Below are positions 8,912 to 18,972 of a stretch of DNA of 41,835 nt, piece after piece (position 1 is the first letter of the stretch; the number at the start of each line of letters is the position of its first letter). The position numbers and the translations under genes were made by a program. The notes beneath the pieces are model-generated. The model did not search any database, was not told the DNA's origin, and saw only the letters and a program-made list of their open reading frames with translations. The stretch comes from Bacteroidales bacterium (GTDB taxonomy: Bacteria; Bacteroidota; Bacteroidia; Bacteroidales; UBA7960), in contig SKSE01000023.1 of NCBI GenBank assembly GCA_007118135.1, forward strand, positions 1-41,835. The letters run 5' to 3'.

Positions 8912-8980
8912 AAAAAACCTTGAAAATATACCTTTTTTAATTTTTTGGTAAAAATAAGGCTTTAACCGCGTTCAATACAT

Positions 8981-8988
8981 TAATTTTG
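8981..8988 (+). promoter_or_regulatory. Putative Bacteroidetes -7 box (TAATTTTG) of hpt-adk-obgE
   Basis: Matches TAnnTTTG 28 nt upstream of the hpt ATG; -33 element not clear. Confidence 0.45.
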
Positions 8989-9016
8989 TATTTTAGCAGC
9001 TTATAAATTATTCATC

Positions 9017-9574
9017 ATGGGGTATACCGCAGCTGGAAAACATAAAATCAAGGTAAAAGATAAATTTTTTACTAAATATATTGATGCTGTTGATATACAT
9101 AAAGCTGTTCGGAAAATATCTGAGCAGATTTATGCTGAATTCAAAGACGAAATTCCATTGTTTTTATGTGTATTAAACGGTTCTTTCATGTTCTCAGCTG
9201 ATTTTATGAAAGAATATGATGGTGTGTGTGAAATCAGTTTCATAAAACTTTCTTCTTACAAAGGAACTCAAAGCACTGAAGAAGTGAAAACACTTATAGG
9301 TCTCACTGAAGAAATTAAGGGTCGGACAGTTATTATTTTAGAGGATATTATTGATAGTGGAATAACCGTAAACCATCTCCTTGAGGACCTTAATAAATAT
9401 GAGCCCGCTCATTTAAAAGTTGCTACCCTTTTGCTAAAACCCGAAGCACTAAGAACTGATGTAAAGCCTGATTATATCGGTATCGAAATCCCTAAAGATT
9501 TTATTGTCGGATATGGTTTGGATTATGATGGTTTTGGCAGAAATCTCTCTGATATTTATAAAATTATTGAATAA
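9017..9574 (+). CDS. hpt: Hypoxanthine phosphoribosyltransferase
   Basis: PLFLCVLNGSFMFSADFMKE, VIILEDIIDSGITVNHLLEDL PRPP motif, FIVGYGLDYDG. Confidence 0.95.
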   Translation: MGYTAAGKHKIKVKDKFFTKYIDAVDIHKAVRKISEQIYAEFKDEIPLFLCVLNGSFMFSADFMKEYDGVCEISFIKLSSYKGTQSTEEVKTLIGLTEEIKGRTVIILEDIIDSGITVNHLLEDLNKYEPAHLKVATLLLKPEALRTDVKPDYIGIEIPKDFIVGYGLDYDGFGRNLSDIYKIIE

Positions 9575-9608
9575 ATTTTACAGAAACAGCTCTGCAAAAT
9601 AACTCTTT

Positions 9609-10211
9609 ATGCTTAACCTGGTAATATTTGGACCTCCCGGTTGCGGAAAAGGAACGCAATCAGCGCGTATAGCAAAAAAATACGGGTTGATGCACCTTTC
9701 ATCAGGTGATCTATTGCGCACAGAAATTGAAAAGGGTTCTAAGCTTGGTATGCAGGTTAATCATTATATTGAGAGAGGGTTACTGGTTCCTGATGGTATT
9801 ATTTTGAGAAAAGTTTACAAAAATGCCATTGGATTAATAAATTCGGCAGGAATAATTTTTGATGGGTTTCCGCGAACTCTTATTCAGGCAGTAATGTTGG
9901 ATAGATTTCTGAAAAAAAAGAGCATCAAACTGAATATGGTAATACACATGCTCGTTGACCGGGGCGAATTATTCAGAAGATTAACAGGCCGTGCCGAGGA
10001 CTCAGGCAGAGTGGATGATACTGAGCAAATATTCAGGGTAAGAATGAGAGTGTATGAAAAACAGACTCACTGTCTTAAAGAATATTATTCGGATCAGAAA
10101 AAGATATTACAGGTTAGCGGGATGGCTCCGGTTGAAGATGTTTCTGCCAAAATTGCACATGCAATTGATCATTACCGTGAAAAAAACGAAGTGTTCTCAA
10201 ATGTTATTTAG
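9609..10211 (+). CDS. adk: Adenylate kinase (short-lid form)
   Basis: LVIFGPPGCGKGTQSARIAKKYGLMHLSSGDLLR, IIFDGFPRTLIQA, RLTGRAEDSGRVDDT. Confidence 0.96.
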   Translation: MLNLVIFGPPGCGKGTQSARIAKKYGLMHLSSGDLLRTEIEKGSKLGMQVNHYIERGLLVPDGIILRKVYKNAIGLINSAGIIFDGFPRTLIQAVMLDRFLKKKSIKLNMVIHMLVDRGELFRRLTGRAEDSGRVDDTEQIFRVRMRVYEKQTHCLKEYYSDQKKILQVSGMAPVEDVSAKIAHAIDHYREKNEVFSNVI

Positions 10212-10220
10212 TTTTGGTTA

Positions 10221-11222
10221 ATGGCTTCAAATTTTGTTGATTACATAAAGATTAATTGTCGTTCAGGAAAAGGAGGTGCAGGATCAGTTCATTTTCTGCG
10301 TGCCAAGTATGTTCCCAAAGGAGGTCCTGACGGCGGAGATGGTGGTCGTGGTGGTCATGTTATTTTAAAGGGAAATAGTCATTTGTGGACATTGCTTCAC
10401 TTGCGCTACACACGTCATGTTATTGCTGAAGCCGGGCAACCCGGCAGAGGCCAGGGCAAAACCGGTGCGCAGGGAAAGGATATTACCATTGAAGTTCCGC
10501 TCGGTACAGTTGCCCGTAATGCCGAAACAGGTGAGTTAATGGCCGAGATTACAGAGCATGAACAGGAAGTGATTTTATTGGAAGGTGGTCGGGGTGGACT
10601 GGGAAACATCCACTTTAAAACGGCCACAAACCAAACACCAAGGTATGCTCAGCCCGGTGAAGATGAACAGGAAGCTTCTGTTATTATGGAGCTGAAAATA
10701 CTTGCTGATGTAGGACTTGTTGGATTTCCCAATGCAGGCAAGTCAACATTACTTTCGGTTGTTTCGGCAGCCAAACCCGAAATCGCAGACTATCCCTTTA
10801 CCACTCTTGTCCCTAACCTGGGTATGGTGCCCTATTATGATCAGAAATCATTTGTGATGGCGGATATTCCTGGTATCATAGAAGGTGCGCATGAAGGACG
10901 CGGTCTAGGTCATCGTTTTCTGCGGCATATTGAAAGAAACTCAGTACTGTTATTTCTTATTCCGGTTGATACTGATGATATAAAGAAAGAATATCAAATA
11001 TTACTGAGAGAATTGCAAATGTACAATCCTGAGCTTCTTGATAAACAAAGATTACTTGCAGTTTCAAAATGCGATTTGGCTGATGAAGAGTTACTGACTG
11101 AAATCGCTAAGGAACTTCCTGATCTGCCTTATGTTATGATTTCATCGCACACTCAGCAAGGTATTAAGGAATTGAAAGACGTGCTTTGGAAAACTCTTAA
11201 TGAAAATATTTATATAGATTAA
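10221..11222 (+). CDS. obgE: Obg-family GTPase
   Basis: [100 protein letters not shown]. Confidence 0.98.
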   Translation: MASNFVDYIKINCRSGKGGAGSVHFLRAKYVPKGGPDGGDGGRGGHVILKGNSHLWTLLHLRYTRHVIAEAGQPGRGQGKTGAQGKDITIEVPLGTVARNAETGELMAEITEHEQEVILLEGGRGGLGNIHFKTATNQTPRYAQPGEDEQEASVIMELKILADVGLVGFPNAGKSTLLSVVSAAKPEIADYPFTTLVPNLGMVPYYDQKSFVMADIPGIIEGAHEGRGLGHRFLRHIERNSVLLFLIPVDTDDIKKEYQILLRELQMYNPELLDKQRLLAVSKCDLADEELLTEIAKELPDLPYVMISSHTQQGIKELKDVLWKTLNENIYID

Positions 11223-11243
11223 TTATATTTACTTTATCATCGA

Positions 11244-11852
11244 ATGCTTGAATTCTTAATTGAACTTGATAAACAGGTTTTCCTGCTGCTGAATGGTTTG
11301 CACAGCTCTTGGCTCGATCCTTTAATGTTCTACGCAAGTAAAAAGTTCTTCTGGATACCTTTTTATTTAGTTCTTCTATGGTTGTTTTTCAAACATTACG
11401 GTTGGCAAACAACTTTAATAATTCTACTTTTTATCGTTGTCTTAATTACAATGAGTGATCAGATATCGGGCATTTTAAAAGAAACTACCCGCAGGCTAAG
11501 ACCGGTTCGGGATGAAGAACTGGAGGGTTTGGTACATTTTGTTAAGCGAAGAAGCGGGGGGCGTTACGGTTTTGTTTCATCTCATGCATCTAATTCCTTT
11601 GCACTTGCACTATTTGTTATTCATTTACTTAAATACAAAGTAAAATTTATTATCCCTGTTATGATAGGCTGGGCAAGCTTGAAATCATACAGCAGGATTT
11701 ATCTGGGAGCTCATTTTCCAGGTGATATAATTGGAGGAATACTTTTGGGTATTGTTTGTGCAGTTATAGTTGTAAAAGCCTGGGATTATTTTTATAAAAC
11801 TGACTCTGCTGATAATCTCCCCAAAGTACCTTTAAATCCCGATTTAAATTAA
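11244..11852 (+). CDS. PAP2-family membrane phosphatase
   Basis: KETTRRLRPVRD, YGFVSSHASNSFALA, SRIYLGAHFPGDIIGG phosphatase signatures; hydrophobic helices. Confidence 0.93.
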   Translation: MLEFLIELDKQVFLLLNGLHSSWLDPLMFYASKKFFWIPFYLVLLWLFFKHYGWQTTLIILLFIVVLITMSDQISGILKETTRRLRPVRDEELEGLVHFVKRRSGGRYGFVSSHASNSFALALFVIHLLKYKVKFIIPVMIGWASLKSYSRIYLGAHFPGDIIGGILLGIVCAVIVVKAWDYFYKTDSADNLPKVPLNPDLN

Positions 11853-12314
11853 TCAGTAACCTGAAAACTTTGTTTCAGTCTTTTCAGGCATTACCTTGTA
11901 AATTGCCACATTGTTTACCGCCGGTGCATTGTAACTGAAGTCTTTTCCTGTATATTTACGCATAATAATATTTAATACTCTTACCTTTTCATCATAATCT
12001 TCAATAAATTCTACTTTCCCGGTTATAAGAACACTTTTATATTTCATGCCATAACTGCATGCAACCTGCTCATGCCTGTGAAACAACTTATGATCAGTAC
12101 TGAAAGTGACGCAAATATCAGGGTTATCATTTAAAACATCAATTTTCTTCCCAATAGGGGCCGAATGAAGAAAAACTATTCCATCTTCATATCCGAAATT
12201 GAAAGGTAAAACATAGGGTTTATTTTGCTGATCAATCATACCAATATAGCATACATCGCATTTGTCAATTACTTCAGCTGCTTTATCGGGGTCTGTATAA
12301 AGGGTATTGGCCAT
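11853..12314 (-). CDS. Pyridoxamine 5'-phosphate oxidase / NimA-like flavin-binding protein
   Basis: CDVCYIGMIDQQNKPYVLPFNFGYEDGIVFLHSAPIGKKIDVLNDNPDICVTF, typical split-barrel fold. Confidence 0.87.
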   Translation of the reverse strand: MANTLYTDPDKAAEVIDKCDVCYIGMIDQQNKPYVLPFNFGYEDGIVFLHSAPIGKKIDVLNDNPDICVTFSTDHKLFHRHEQVACSYGMKYKSVLITGKVEFIEDYDEKVRVLNIIMRKYTGKDFSYNAPAVNNVAIYKVMPEKTETKFSGY

Positions 12315-12396
12315 AATTTCTGGTCTTTGGAGTAAAAAGATAATTAAAAATTTAAATATTTAATCTGCTGCAATCTGAATATAGAAATACCTTAAT

Positions 12397-14496
12397 CTAA
12401 GATTCATTTCTAACAATGATGTTCAGATTAAGAAGTTCAGAAACCAGTTTTCTTGTTGTAACAGGTTTTGTAATATATGCATCAAAACCTTCTTTCAGAT
12501 ATTTTTCCTTATCACCTGCCATAGCATGCGCAGTAATTGCAATAACCGGCGGAAGTCTGTCATATCTTTTTCGAAGTTCTTTCATGGCGGTAACACCATC
12601 CATTACCGGCATCATTATATCCATAAGAACGACATCGTGAGTATCATAATTAAACACATCCAATGCTTCAATTCCGTTTTTTGCCATATCAACATTGCAA
12701 TCTGCTGCCTGTAACATTAAAGATATGACCTGAAGGTTCACATTTTTATCATCTACCAGCAGGATGTTAAGGCCCAGAGAAACTTCCCAGTCTTCATCCT
12801 CATCAAAATCATCTTCCGGGATATTAACTACAGATTTGGCAGTTGACTGTGACTCAAAAGTAAACCAGAAAGTACTTCCTTCTCCGGGTTTACTCTTAAC
12901 ACCTATATCACCTCCCATATAATTTATCAGATGCCTGCATATATAAAGCCCAAGTCCTGAGCCACCGGTTGAATTGTGCAAATTGTGGTCAAGTTGCTGG
13001 AATTTATTAAAAAGCCTTGCCTGATTTTCTTCGCTTATTCCAATACCGGTATCAGAAACTGAAACTATAATATTCTTTGGATTTGATGGGTCGGGCAGCT
13101 TCACTTCAATTTTGATCTTACCATTGTCGGTAAACTTAATGGAATTGTTTAGAAGATTCATGATAACCTGTTCGAGCCTGAGTTTATCTGCAACCAAAAT
13201 TTCAGGAACACTTGTATCAATTTCTACTTCAAGTACACTGTTTTTATTAATGAGTTCCGGTTGGTTTAATATTTTTATATTGTTTATCATCGTATGCAGG
13301 CTGAAAGGCTCATATCTGAGTTCAATTTCACCTGCTTCAATTTTTGCAATATCAAGAATATCGTTGATAAGGCGAAGTAAAACTTTTGAAGATTCATTGA
13401 TGATGTGCAGATAGTCTGCCTGCTGCGGGTCAAGGTCGGTGGTTGAAAGTATTTCGCTCATGCCAATTATACCTGTTACCGGAGTGCGGATTTCATGACT
13501 CATATTGGCAAGAAACAGGTTTTTTGATTCAGAAGCCTTTTGAGCTATTTCAGCTTCCTTAATTATGGCTAAAGTTTTCTTATGCTCACTTATGTCTTTG
13601 CAAATAAATAAAACCTGATCTTTGTTTCGGAATCTTAATTTACGGGCTAAAGCATTAAAACATCCTGGAACTTTGTTTTTGCCCGAAATCAGCAAATCAT
13701 CAAAAAAAATAATTTCATTGCTAAAGTCACTCAGGGTTTTATTTAGAAAATCTTCGTTTTCAGGCGGTATTATATTTGAAAACCATAGGTTTAATAACTC
13801 CGGCTTTTCATAACCAAATAAATTTGAAATTGCCTGATTTGTATAAGAAAAAACCTGTTTATCATAATCTGCAATAATAACTCCATCGTTAATATTTTCA
13901 CAGATTAATTGAAATAACTTGTACGAACTTTCATTTTCTTTTTCCAGCTCCGATATCTCAATTTTATTTTTCCAAAGTTCACGGGTGAGTTTTTTTTGAA
14001 CTTTTTCGGAGTCAGATTCAAGGTCCTGAGTATCTGTTTGTGAATAATTTTGACTTTCAGTATATGAATGATGATTATTTCGAACACCTGACGAATGGAA
14101 ATGCTCAATATACCAATGATCATTTTCTTTTTTCCATAAAATGGTCAGCTTCAAATTATTAAAACAATCTTCATGAGCTTCCTTATCATCCGGTTTATCA
14201 AATTCAAAGCTACTAATTGTCAAGGCTGAATCAGCAGAAAATGCCCTGGTATTACGGAAATTTTCATCAAATCGGGTTTGTTGATGAATCTGACTGATAT
14301 CGTTATTTATTTGTTGAATAACCTGCTCAACTCCAAGGATAGTTTTACATTTTAAAGAACCAAAACCAATAGTGTTATCAGTAAAAAATGACACCAGATC
14401 ATTGGAATTTTTACTTCTCAGAAAGGTATCCAGAAACAAATCATACTTTTCGTTGATTTCACGGGCTATTGCATCAGGGTCAAAGTATTCCCACAT
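12397..14496 (-). CDS. Hybrid sensor histidine kinase (N-terminal NTF2/SnoaL-like domain, PAS, HisKA, HATPase_c, REC)
   Basis: MSHEIRTPVTGIIGMSEIL H-box, VSVSDTGIGISEENQARLFNKFQQLD, GGSGLGLYICRHLI, C-terminal receiver LLVDDKNVNLQ...VLMDIMMPVMDGVTAM; no C-terminal HPt seen. Confidence 0.93.
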   Translation of the reverse strand: MWEYFDPDAIAREINEKYDLFLDTFLRSKNSNDLVSFFTDNTIGFGSLKCKTILGVEQVIQQINNDISQIHQQTRFDENFRNTRAFSADSALTISSFEFDKPDDKEAHEDCFNNLKLTILWKKENDHWYIEHFHSSGVRNNHHSYTESQNYSQTDTQDLESDSEKVQKKLTRELWKNKIEISELEKENESSYKLFQLICENINDGVIIADYDKQVFSYTNQAISNLFGYEKPELLNLWFSNIIPPENEDFLNKTLSDFSNEIIFFDDLLISGKNKVPGCFNALARKLRFRNKDQVLFICKDISEHKKTLAIIKEAEIAQKASESKNLFLANMSHEIRTPVTGIIGMSEILSTTDLDPQQADYLHIINESSKVLLRLINDILDIAKIEAGEIELRYEPFSLHTMINNIKILNQPELINKNSVLEVEIDTSVPEILVADKLRLEQVIMNLLNNSIKFTDNGKIKIEVKLPDPSNPKNIIVSVSDTGIGISEENQARLFNKFQQLDHNLHNSTGGSGLGLYICRHLINYMGGDIGVKSKPGEGSTFWFTFESQSTAKSVVNIPEDDFDEDEDWEVSLGLNILLVDDKNVNLQVISLMLQAADCNVDMAKNGIEALDVFNYDTHDVVLMDIMMPVMDGVTAMKELRKRYDRLPPVIAITAHAMAGDKEKYLKEGFDAYITKPVTTRKLVSELLNLNIIVRNES

Positions 14497-14739
14497 ACCA
14501 GAAAGATTTTTGGTGCTTTCCAGGCTTATTCAATTTTTAAAAATAATGACCTGTTCAGCTACTGTTTTTTCCCTTTAAACAATAAATATTCTTATTGCCT
14601 TTATCAGTTTGCAATAATAATGAATTTTATTTAATGTTTTAATTTTTCGTTTATGGGCAGTGTATTATCATAGTTTCAGGATGAACCAACAACTTATTGT
14701 AAAATAAAAGAATTCTTACAAAAGATTAGAAGGCCTTAA

Positions 14740-16665
14740 TTACTCTCGTTCTCTCCATTTCATTTTTCTATTCTCGGATTCCAATACTACTTTTTTATTG
14801 TCAAGCAGCCACTGAATTACTTTAATGATTTTATTTTCGGTAATATTTGATGGAATTTTGCTGATAATTTCCTGCATATTCATTTGTTTCTGTTGCAGTA
14901 ATGGTTTTACAATGGCAATTACATTGTCAAATTCAAGTTTGCTGAGATTGAGTTTGTTTCTTTCTATACAGATATCGCATACTCCGCAACGAGGAGCGTC
15001 TGATTCACCAAAATAGTCAAGTAATATAATACTCCTGCACCGGTTTTCAGACTCCACATAATCCTTCATTGCTTTAATGCGTTTTCCGGCATACTTCTTT
15101 CTATCGGCATAGTTTTCAGCAGAAATATTGATATCACGTAGCTCTGTACGGCCAATAATAAAAGTTAACTGTGGCTCTTTATTTTGCGGTATATAATGAA
15201 TAACATTCATCTTATGGAGATTCCATAATGCGCTGCGAACTTTATCATTGCTCAGTTTTGAACGGGTTTCAATATCATTCTCATCAATTTTAGTGAATTC
15301 AGAAAAAAGCCCAGTGTATGATCTTAAAATTATCTTCAATAATTGATCATAGGCAGGGTTGGCTACCATAAATCTGTAAAGTTCTTCTTTATTGAGAAGT
15401 ATTAGGATTCGTGAAGGATTTATTAAAGCTTCTGATAAAAAAATGTATCCTTCTTTTTCCAGTATTTTAAGCGCATTAAAAACCTTGAACCTGTCGAGTT
15501 TGTAATGATTACAGAAATCACTCAAAACAAAATCAAAACTTTTATCTTTCCCGCTTCCTATGGCAAGCTGAAAATAGTTTCCCAGGGCATTATAAACATT
15601 TTTAATGAAATCAAGTGGGGGATATGAAAGCTCGAAAAAATGGTCAAGATCAATGGTGTCTGATTTGTTGTATAGCAATACTGCATAGGCTTTTTTTTCA
15701 TCCCTTCCGGCCCTTCCCGCTTCCTGAAAATAAGCTTCCGGACTATCGGGTAAATCCATATGAACCACAAATCTGACATTGGGTTTGTCGATACCCATTC
15801 CAAAAGCATTGGTCGATACTATAACACGGCGCTTCTCCTGAATCCACGCTTCCTGTTTTATATCTCTTATACCGGAATCAAGACCTGCATGGTAAAAATC
15901 GGCGGAGATATTGTTTTTAACCAAAAATTCAGATATTTCTTTAGTCCTTCGCCTGTTTCGAACATATATTATTCCTGTACCCGGCACCTTCCGGCAAATG
16001 TTAACAAGACGGTTAAGTTTATTTTCTTCATTGATAACAGCATATACCAGGTTCTTTCGTTCGAAACTTTTCCTGAAAACCTTGCCATTATTAAATTCCA
16101 ACTTATTGCAAATATCTTTTATTACGTCAGTGGTTGCTGTTGCAGTAAGAGCCAGAAATGGAATATTCTTTAAAAATTCCCGTATTTCCGAAATTTTCAG
16201 ATAAGGTGGTCTGAAATCATATCCCCATTGCGAAATACAGTGCACCTCATCAATGGCTACAAGGTTTACTTTCATTTTGGGAAGTCTGGAACGAATGATA
16301 TCCGTTGTCAGTCTTTCAGGTGAAAGGTATAGGAATTTTATGTTGCCATAAACGCAATTATCAATTGCCATATCTATCTCCGATTTGCTTAAACCTGAAT
16401 AAATTGCTACTGCTTTTATTCCGCGCTTATTCAAATTGCTTACCTGATCTTTCATAAGCGCAATGAGGGGAGAAACAACGATACATACGCCTTCCCGTGC
16501 CATTGCCGGTACCTGAAAACAAATAGACTTACCACCTCCGGTGGGTAGTAATGCAAGTGTGTCATTTCCATCCAGAACAGATTGGATGATCTCTTCCTGC
16601 ATGGGTCTGAAAGAAGAATATCCCCAGTATTTCAAAAGTATTTGCCTGGGTTCTGATAATGACAT
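14740..16665 (-). CDS. recQ: ATP-dependent DNA helicase RecQ
   Basis: FRPMQEEIIQSVLDGNDTLALLPTGGGKSICFQVPA, AIDEVHCISQWGYDFRPPYL, STNAFGMGIDKPNVRFVVH, QEAGRAGRDEK, Cys zinc site CGVCDIC. Confidence 0.97.
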   Translation of the reverse strand: MSLSEPRQILLKYWGYSSFRPMQEEIIQSVLDGNDTLALLPTGGGKSICFQVPAMAREGVCIVVSPLIALMKDQVSNLNKRGIKAVAIYSGLSKSEIDMAIDNCVYGNIKFLYLSPERLTTDIIRSRLPKMKVNLVAIDEVHCISQWGYDFRPPYLKISEIREFLKNIPFLALTATATTDVIKDICNKLEFNNGKVFRKSFERKNLVYAVINEENKLNRLVNICRKVPGTGIIYVRNRRRTKEISEFLVKNNISADFYHAGLDSGIRDIKQEAWIQEKRRVIVSTNAFGMGIDKPNVRFVVHMDLPDSPEAYFQEAGRAGRDEKKAYAVLLYNKSDTIDLDHFFELSYPPLDFIKNVYNALGNYFQLAIGSGKDKSFDFVLSDFCNHYKLDRFKVFNALKILEKEGYIFLSEALINPSRILILLNKEELYRFMVANPAYDQLLKIILRSYTGLFSEFTKIDENDIETRSKLSNDKVRSALWNLHKMNVIHYIPQNKEPQLTFIIGRTELRDINISAENYADRKKYAGKRIKAMKDYVESENRCRSIILLDYFGESDAPRCGVCDICIERNKLNLSKLEFDNVIAIVKPLLQQKQMNMQEIISKIPSNITENKIIKVIQWLLDNKKVVLESENRKMKWRERE

Positions 16666-16773
16666 AATTTAGTTTTTTTAACCTGATTATCTTAGTCCGG
16701 ATCCTTTATAAAACCGAAAAATAAGGATTTTTTCCTTTATTTTTACAGAAAATCACAGGTTTAGATATTAATC

Positions 16774-18285
16774 ATGAAAGATAAAAGCCGGATAACCTTT
16801 CTCCTTTCTTCTTTTTTGCTTATTAAGGCTGTATTATTAATCACTGGTTCAAATTCGGCGGTTTCCATGCCTCCTTTCCAGGATAATCCGGAATTTAATT
16901 TTTTACAAGCTGTTAGCGAAGGTAACCTTAGTGAAACTGAAAGATATTTAGATGATGAAGTTGATCCTGATGCTGCTGATTTTTTTGGTGTTACCGGTCT
17001 TATGCTTGCCGCAATTAACGGGCATACCGAAATAATGGATCTCTTAATTCAATATAATGCTGATGTAAATCGGACTGATAATGATGGAATGACAGCTTTA
17101 TTGTATGCCTTGCTTTATTCAAATGATGAAATTGTTTACCGCCTGTTTCCATTGATTGATGAAATTGACCATCAGAATGAAGAAGGTTTTACTGCCCTCA
17201 TGTTTATTTCACAAACTGATAATATTTCATTTGCACAATACGCAGTTTATAGGGGTGCAAATGTAAATCATACAAATCGTTTGGGAATATCACCGATTAT
17301 GTATGCATCTGCTTTTGGTAATTTTTTCGTGGTTGATTTTTTGCATTTTCATGGTGCCAATATGGATCATCAGTCCGATGATGGCTCAGCAGCTATTCAT
17401 ATGGCAGCTTATTACGGGCATGAAGAAGTTATGGGTCTCTTACTCGAAATGGGTACTGATATAAATATGCTGGATAGTCGTGGCAATACTCCTTTAATAT
17501 ATGCTGTAATGGCTCGTAATCCGGTTGCAGTATGGTATCTGATGGAAAGTGGTGCAAATCCTGAAATTGTTAATAATTTTGACTTTACAGCACTTTCTAT
17601 TGCCATTTCAAGAGAGAATACAGGGATTGTTGAACTATTAACATCATATGATTTTATTGAACCAGATCCTTCTGAAAAGAGAAATACGGTTTTGGCAAGG
17701 GCATATTATTCGGGAAACTCTGAAATAGTAAATCTACTCAAAGGGTTTTCCGGCACTAATCCTAAGGGGTTATATTTTTCAGAACTTTCAGGTGCAGCAA
17801 AAACTGAATTTAACAGTAATGAAATGATGTATGGCATTGCTGCCAGAATCTTCGAAGCAAGATATAAAATATTGACAACTGCTTCTTTTTCAATGCGGAT
17901 AAATGAGCGCCCTGTTCAGGTTTATCAAAATCCTGAATTGATTTTCCAGTTTCAGGAATCCCGAATGATTTGGTCACTTGGCTTACAACGCGAACTTTTT
18001 TCTCTCCCGGTAAGACGGGCTGAATTTAATTTATATCTGGGTTTTAAAACACTTTATTCGCGAGGCTCATATAGTGGTACATCCATAGGTCCACCTTCAG
18101 GATTCAATATAGCACCTTTAATTGATCTTAATTACAGATATAAGGATTTTTCTGTTTCAGGAAGTTATTATTTTTATAGGACAGGGCAAACCGATATTCC
18201 GCCAAATCGTTTTCAAGTAGGAATACAATATCATTTTCAATTGTTTAAAACCAGAGGAATGCAGTTCAGACCCATTATCAGATAA
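16774..18285 (+). CDS. Exported ankyrin-repeat protein with putative C-terminal beta-barrel-like domain
   Basis: N-terminal hydrophobic signal-like segment; ankyrin repeats (GVTGLMLAAINGHTEIMDLLIQYNADVNRTDNDGMTALLYAL..., GSAAIHMAAYYGHEEVMGLLLEMGTDINMLDSRGNTPLIYAV); C-terminal ~150 aa alternating beta pattern (YKDFSVSGSYYFYRTGQ...RFQVGIQYHFQLF). Confidence 0.85.
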   Translation: MKDKSRITFLLSSFLLIKAVLLITGSNSAVSMPPFQDNPEFNFLQAVSEGNLSETERYLDDEVDPDAADFFGVTGLMLAAINGHTEIMDLLIQYNADVNRTDNDGMTALLYALLYSNDEIVYRLFPLIDEIDHQNEEGFTALMFISQTDNISFAQYAVYRGANVNHTNRLGISPIMYASAFGNFFVVDFLHFHGANMDHQSDDGSAAIHMAAYYGHEEVMGLLLEMGTDINMLDSRGNTPLIYAVMARNPVAVWYLMESGANPEIVNNFDFTALSIAISRENTGIVELLTSYDFIEPDPSEKRNTVLARAYYSGNSEIVNLLKGFSGTNPKGLYFSELSGAAKTEFNSNEMMYGIAARIFEARYKILTTASFSMRINERPVQVYQNPELIFQFQESRMIWSLGLQRELFSLPVRRAEFNLYLGFKTLYSRGSYSGTSIGPPSGFNIAPLIDLNYRYKDFSVSGSYYFYRTGQTDIPPNRFQVGIQYHFQLFKTRGMQFRPIIR

Positions 18286-18328
18286 AACTGACGATTTCGT
18301 AATTTATTTAGCTTGATTTAAACTGGGT

Positions 18329-18775
18329 ATGGTAAAAAAAATCAAAAATAATTGTACTAAGGTGTTAAAACGTTCAGCATTATTCCTTTGCATGATATTG
18401 TTACTGGTGAATTGCAAAAGTAAATATGATGATTGTACCGAACAGGATTATGCTGATTGTATAACAGAAAAACCTGAAACCGGAAGAATCAAAGTATTAC
18501 TTACTATAAACAGCGAAAATCGTTTCATACCCGTTAATGTATATGAAGGCGACTTTGAAAACGGAAAATTGTTAAGGTCTGATACTATTACAATGCGAAC
18601 CTTTCATTATAATCTTACACCGGAAAAGGATTACTCTTTTACAGCGACTTATAAAGATGGTAACTCAACAATAATGGCAATTGATGGCGGACGGATTACA
18701 ATATCGCGATACAGAATGTGCGAATTACGGTGTTACGATCTTAATGCTCCCGAAATAGATTTGCGGCTGCGTTAA
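18329..18775 (+). CDS. Small predicted lipoprotein of unknown function
   Basis: MILLLVNCKSK lipobox-like; additional Cys residues; 43 nt after the ankyrin gene. Confidence 0.75.
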   Translation: MVKKIKNNCTKVLKRSALFLCMILLLVNCKSKYDDCTEQDYADCITEKPETGRIKVLLTINSENRFIPVNVYEGDFENGKLLRSDTITMRTFHYNLTPEKDYSFTATYKDGNSTIMAIDGGRITISRYRMCELRCYDLNAPEIDLRLR

Positions 18776-18954
18776 TTCTTTTTTGCTGTAAAGTTTTTCA
18801 GATCGGTAACCAGCGGACACTTTTCACATTCGCTGCTGCAACCTTCGCAATCCGTGGCTTTGGCTTTGGGTCTTTTAAAAAATATAAGTATCCTGTAAAT
18901 GAAATAACTAAAAGCCGCAGCTACTATTAATATGGTAATTATCCATTGAAGCAT
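18772..18954 (-). CDS. FeoB-associated Cys-rich membrane protein
   Basis: 60 aa: one TM helix followed by ATDCEGCSSECEKCPL; immediately downstream of feoAB on the same strand. Confidence 0.87.
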   Translation of the reverse strand: MLQWIITILIVAAAFSYFIYRILIFFKRPKAKATDCEGCSSECEKCPLVTDLKNFTAKKN

Positions 18955-18972
18955 TTAAAACCTTCTGATTGG

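Noticed and set aside
15760-16204. 137-aa and 97-aa plus-strand ORFs inside recQ
   Set aside because: Antisense to conserved helicase motifs; low-quality composition.
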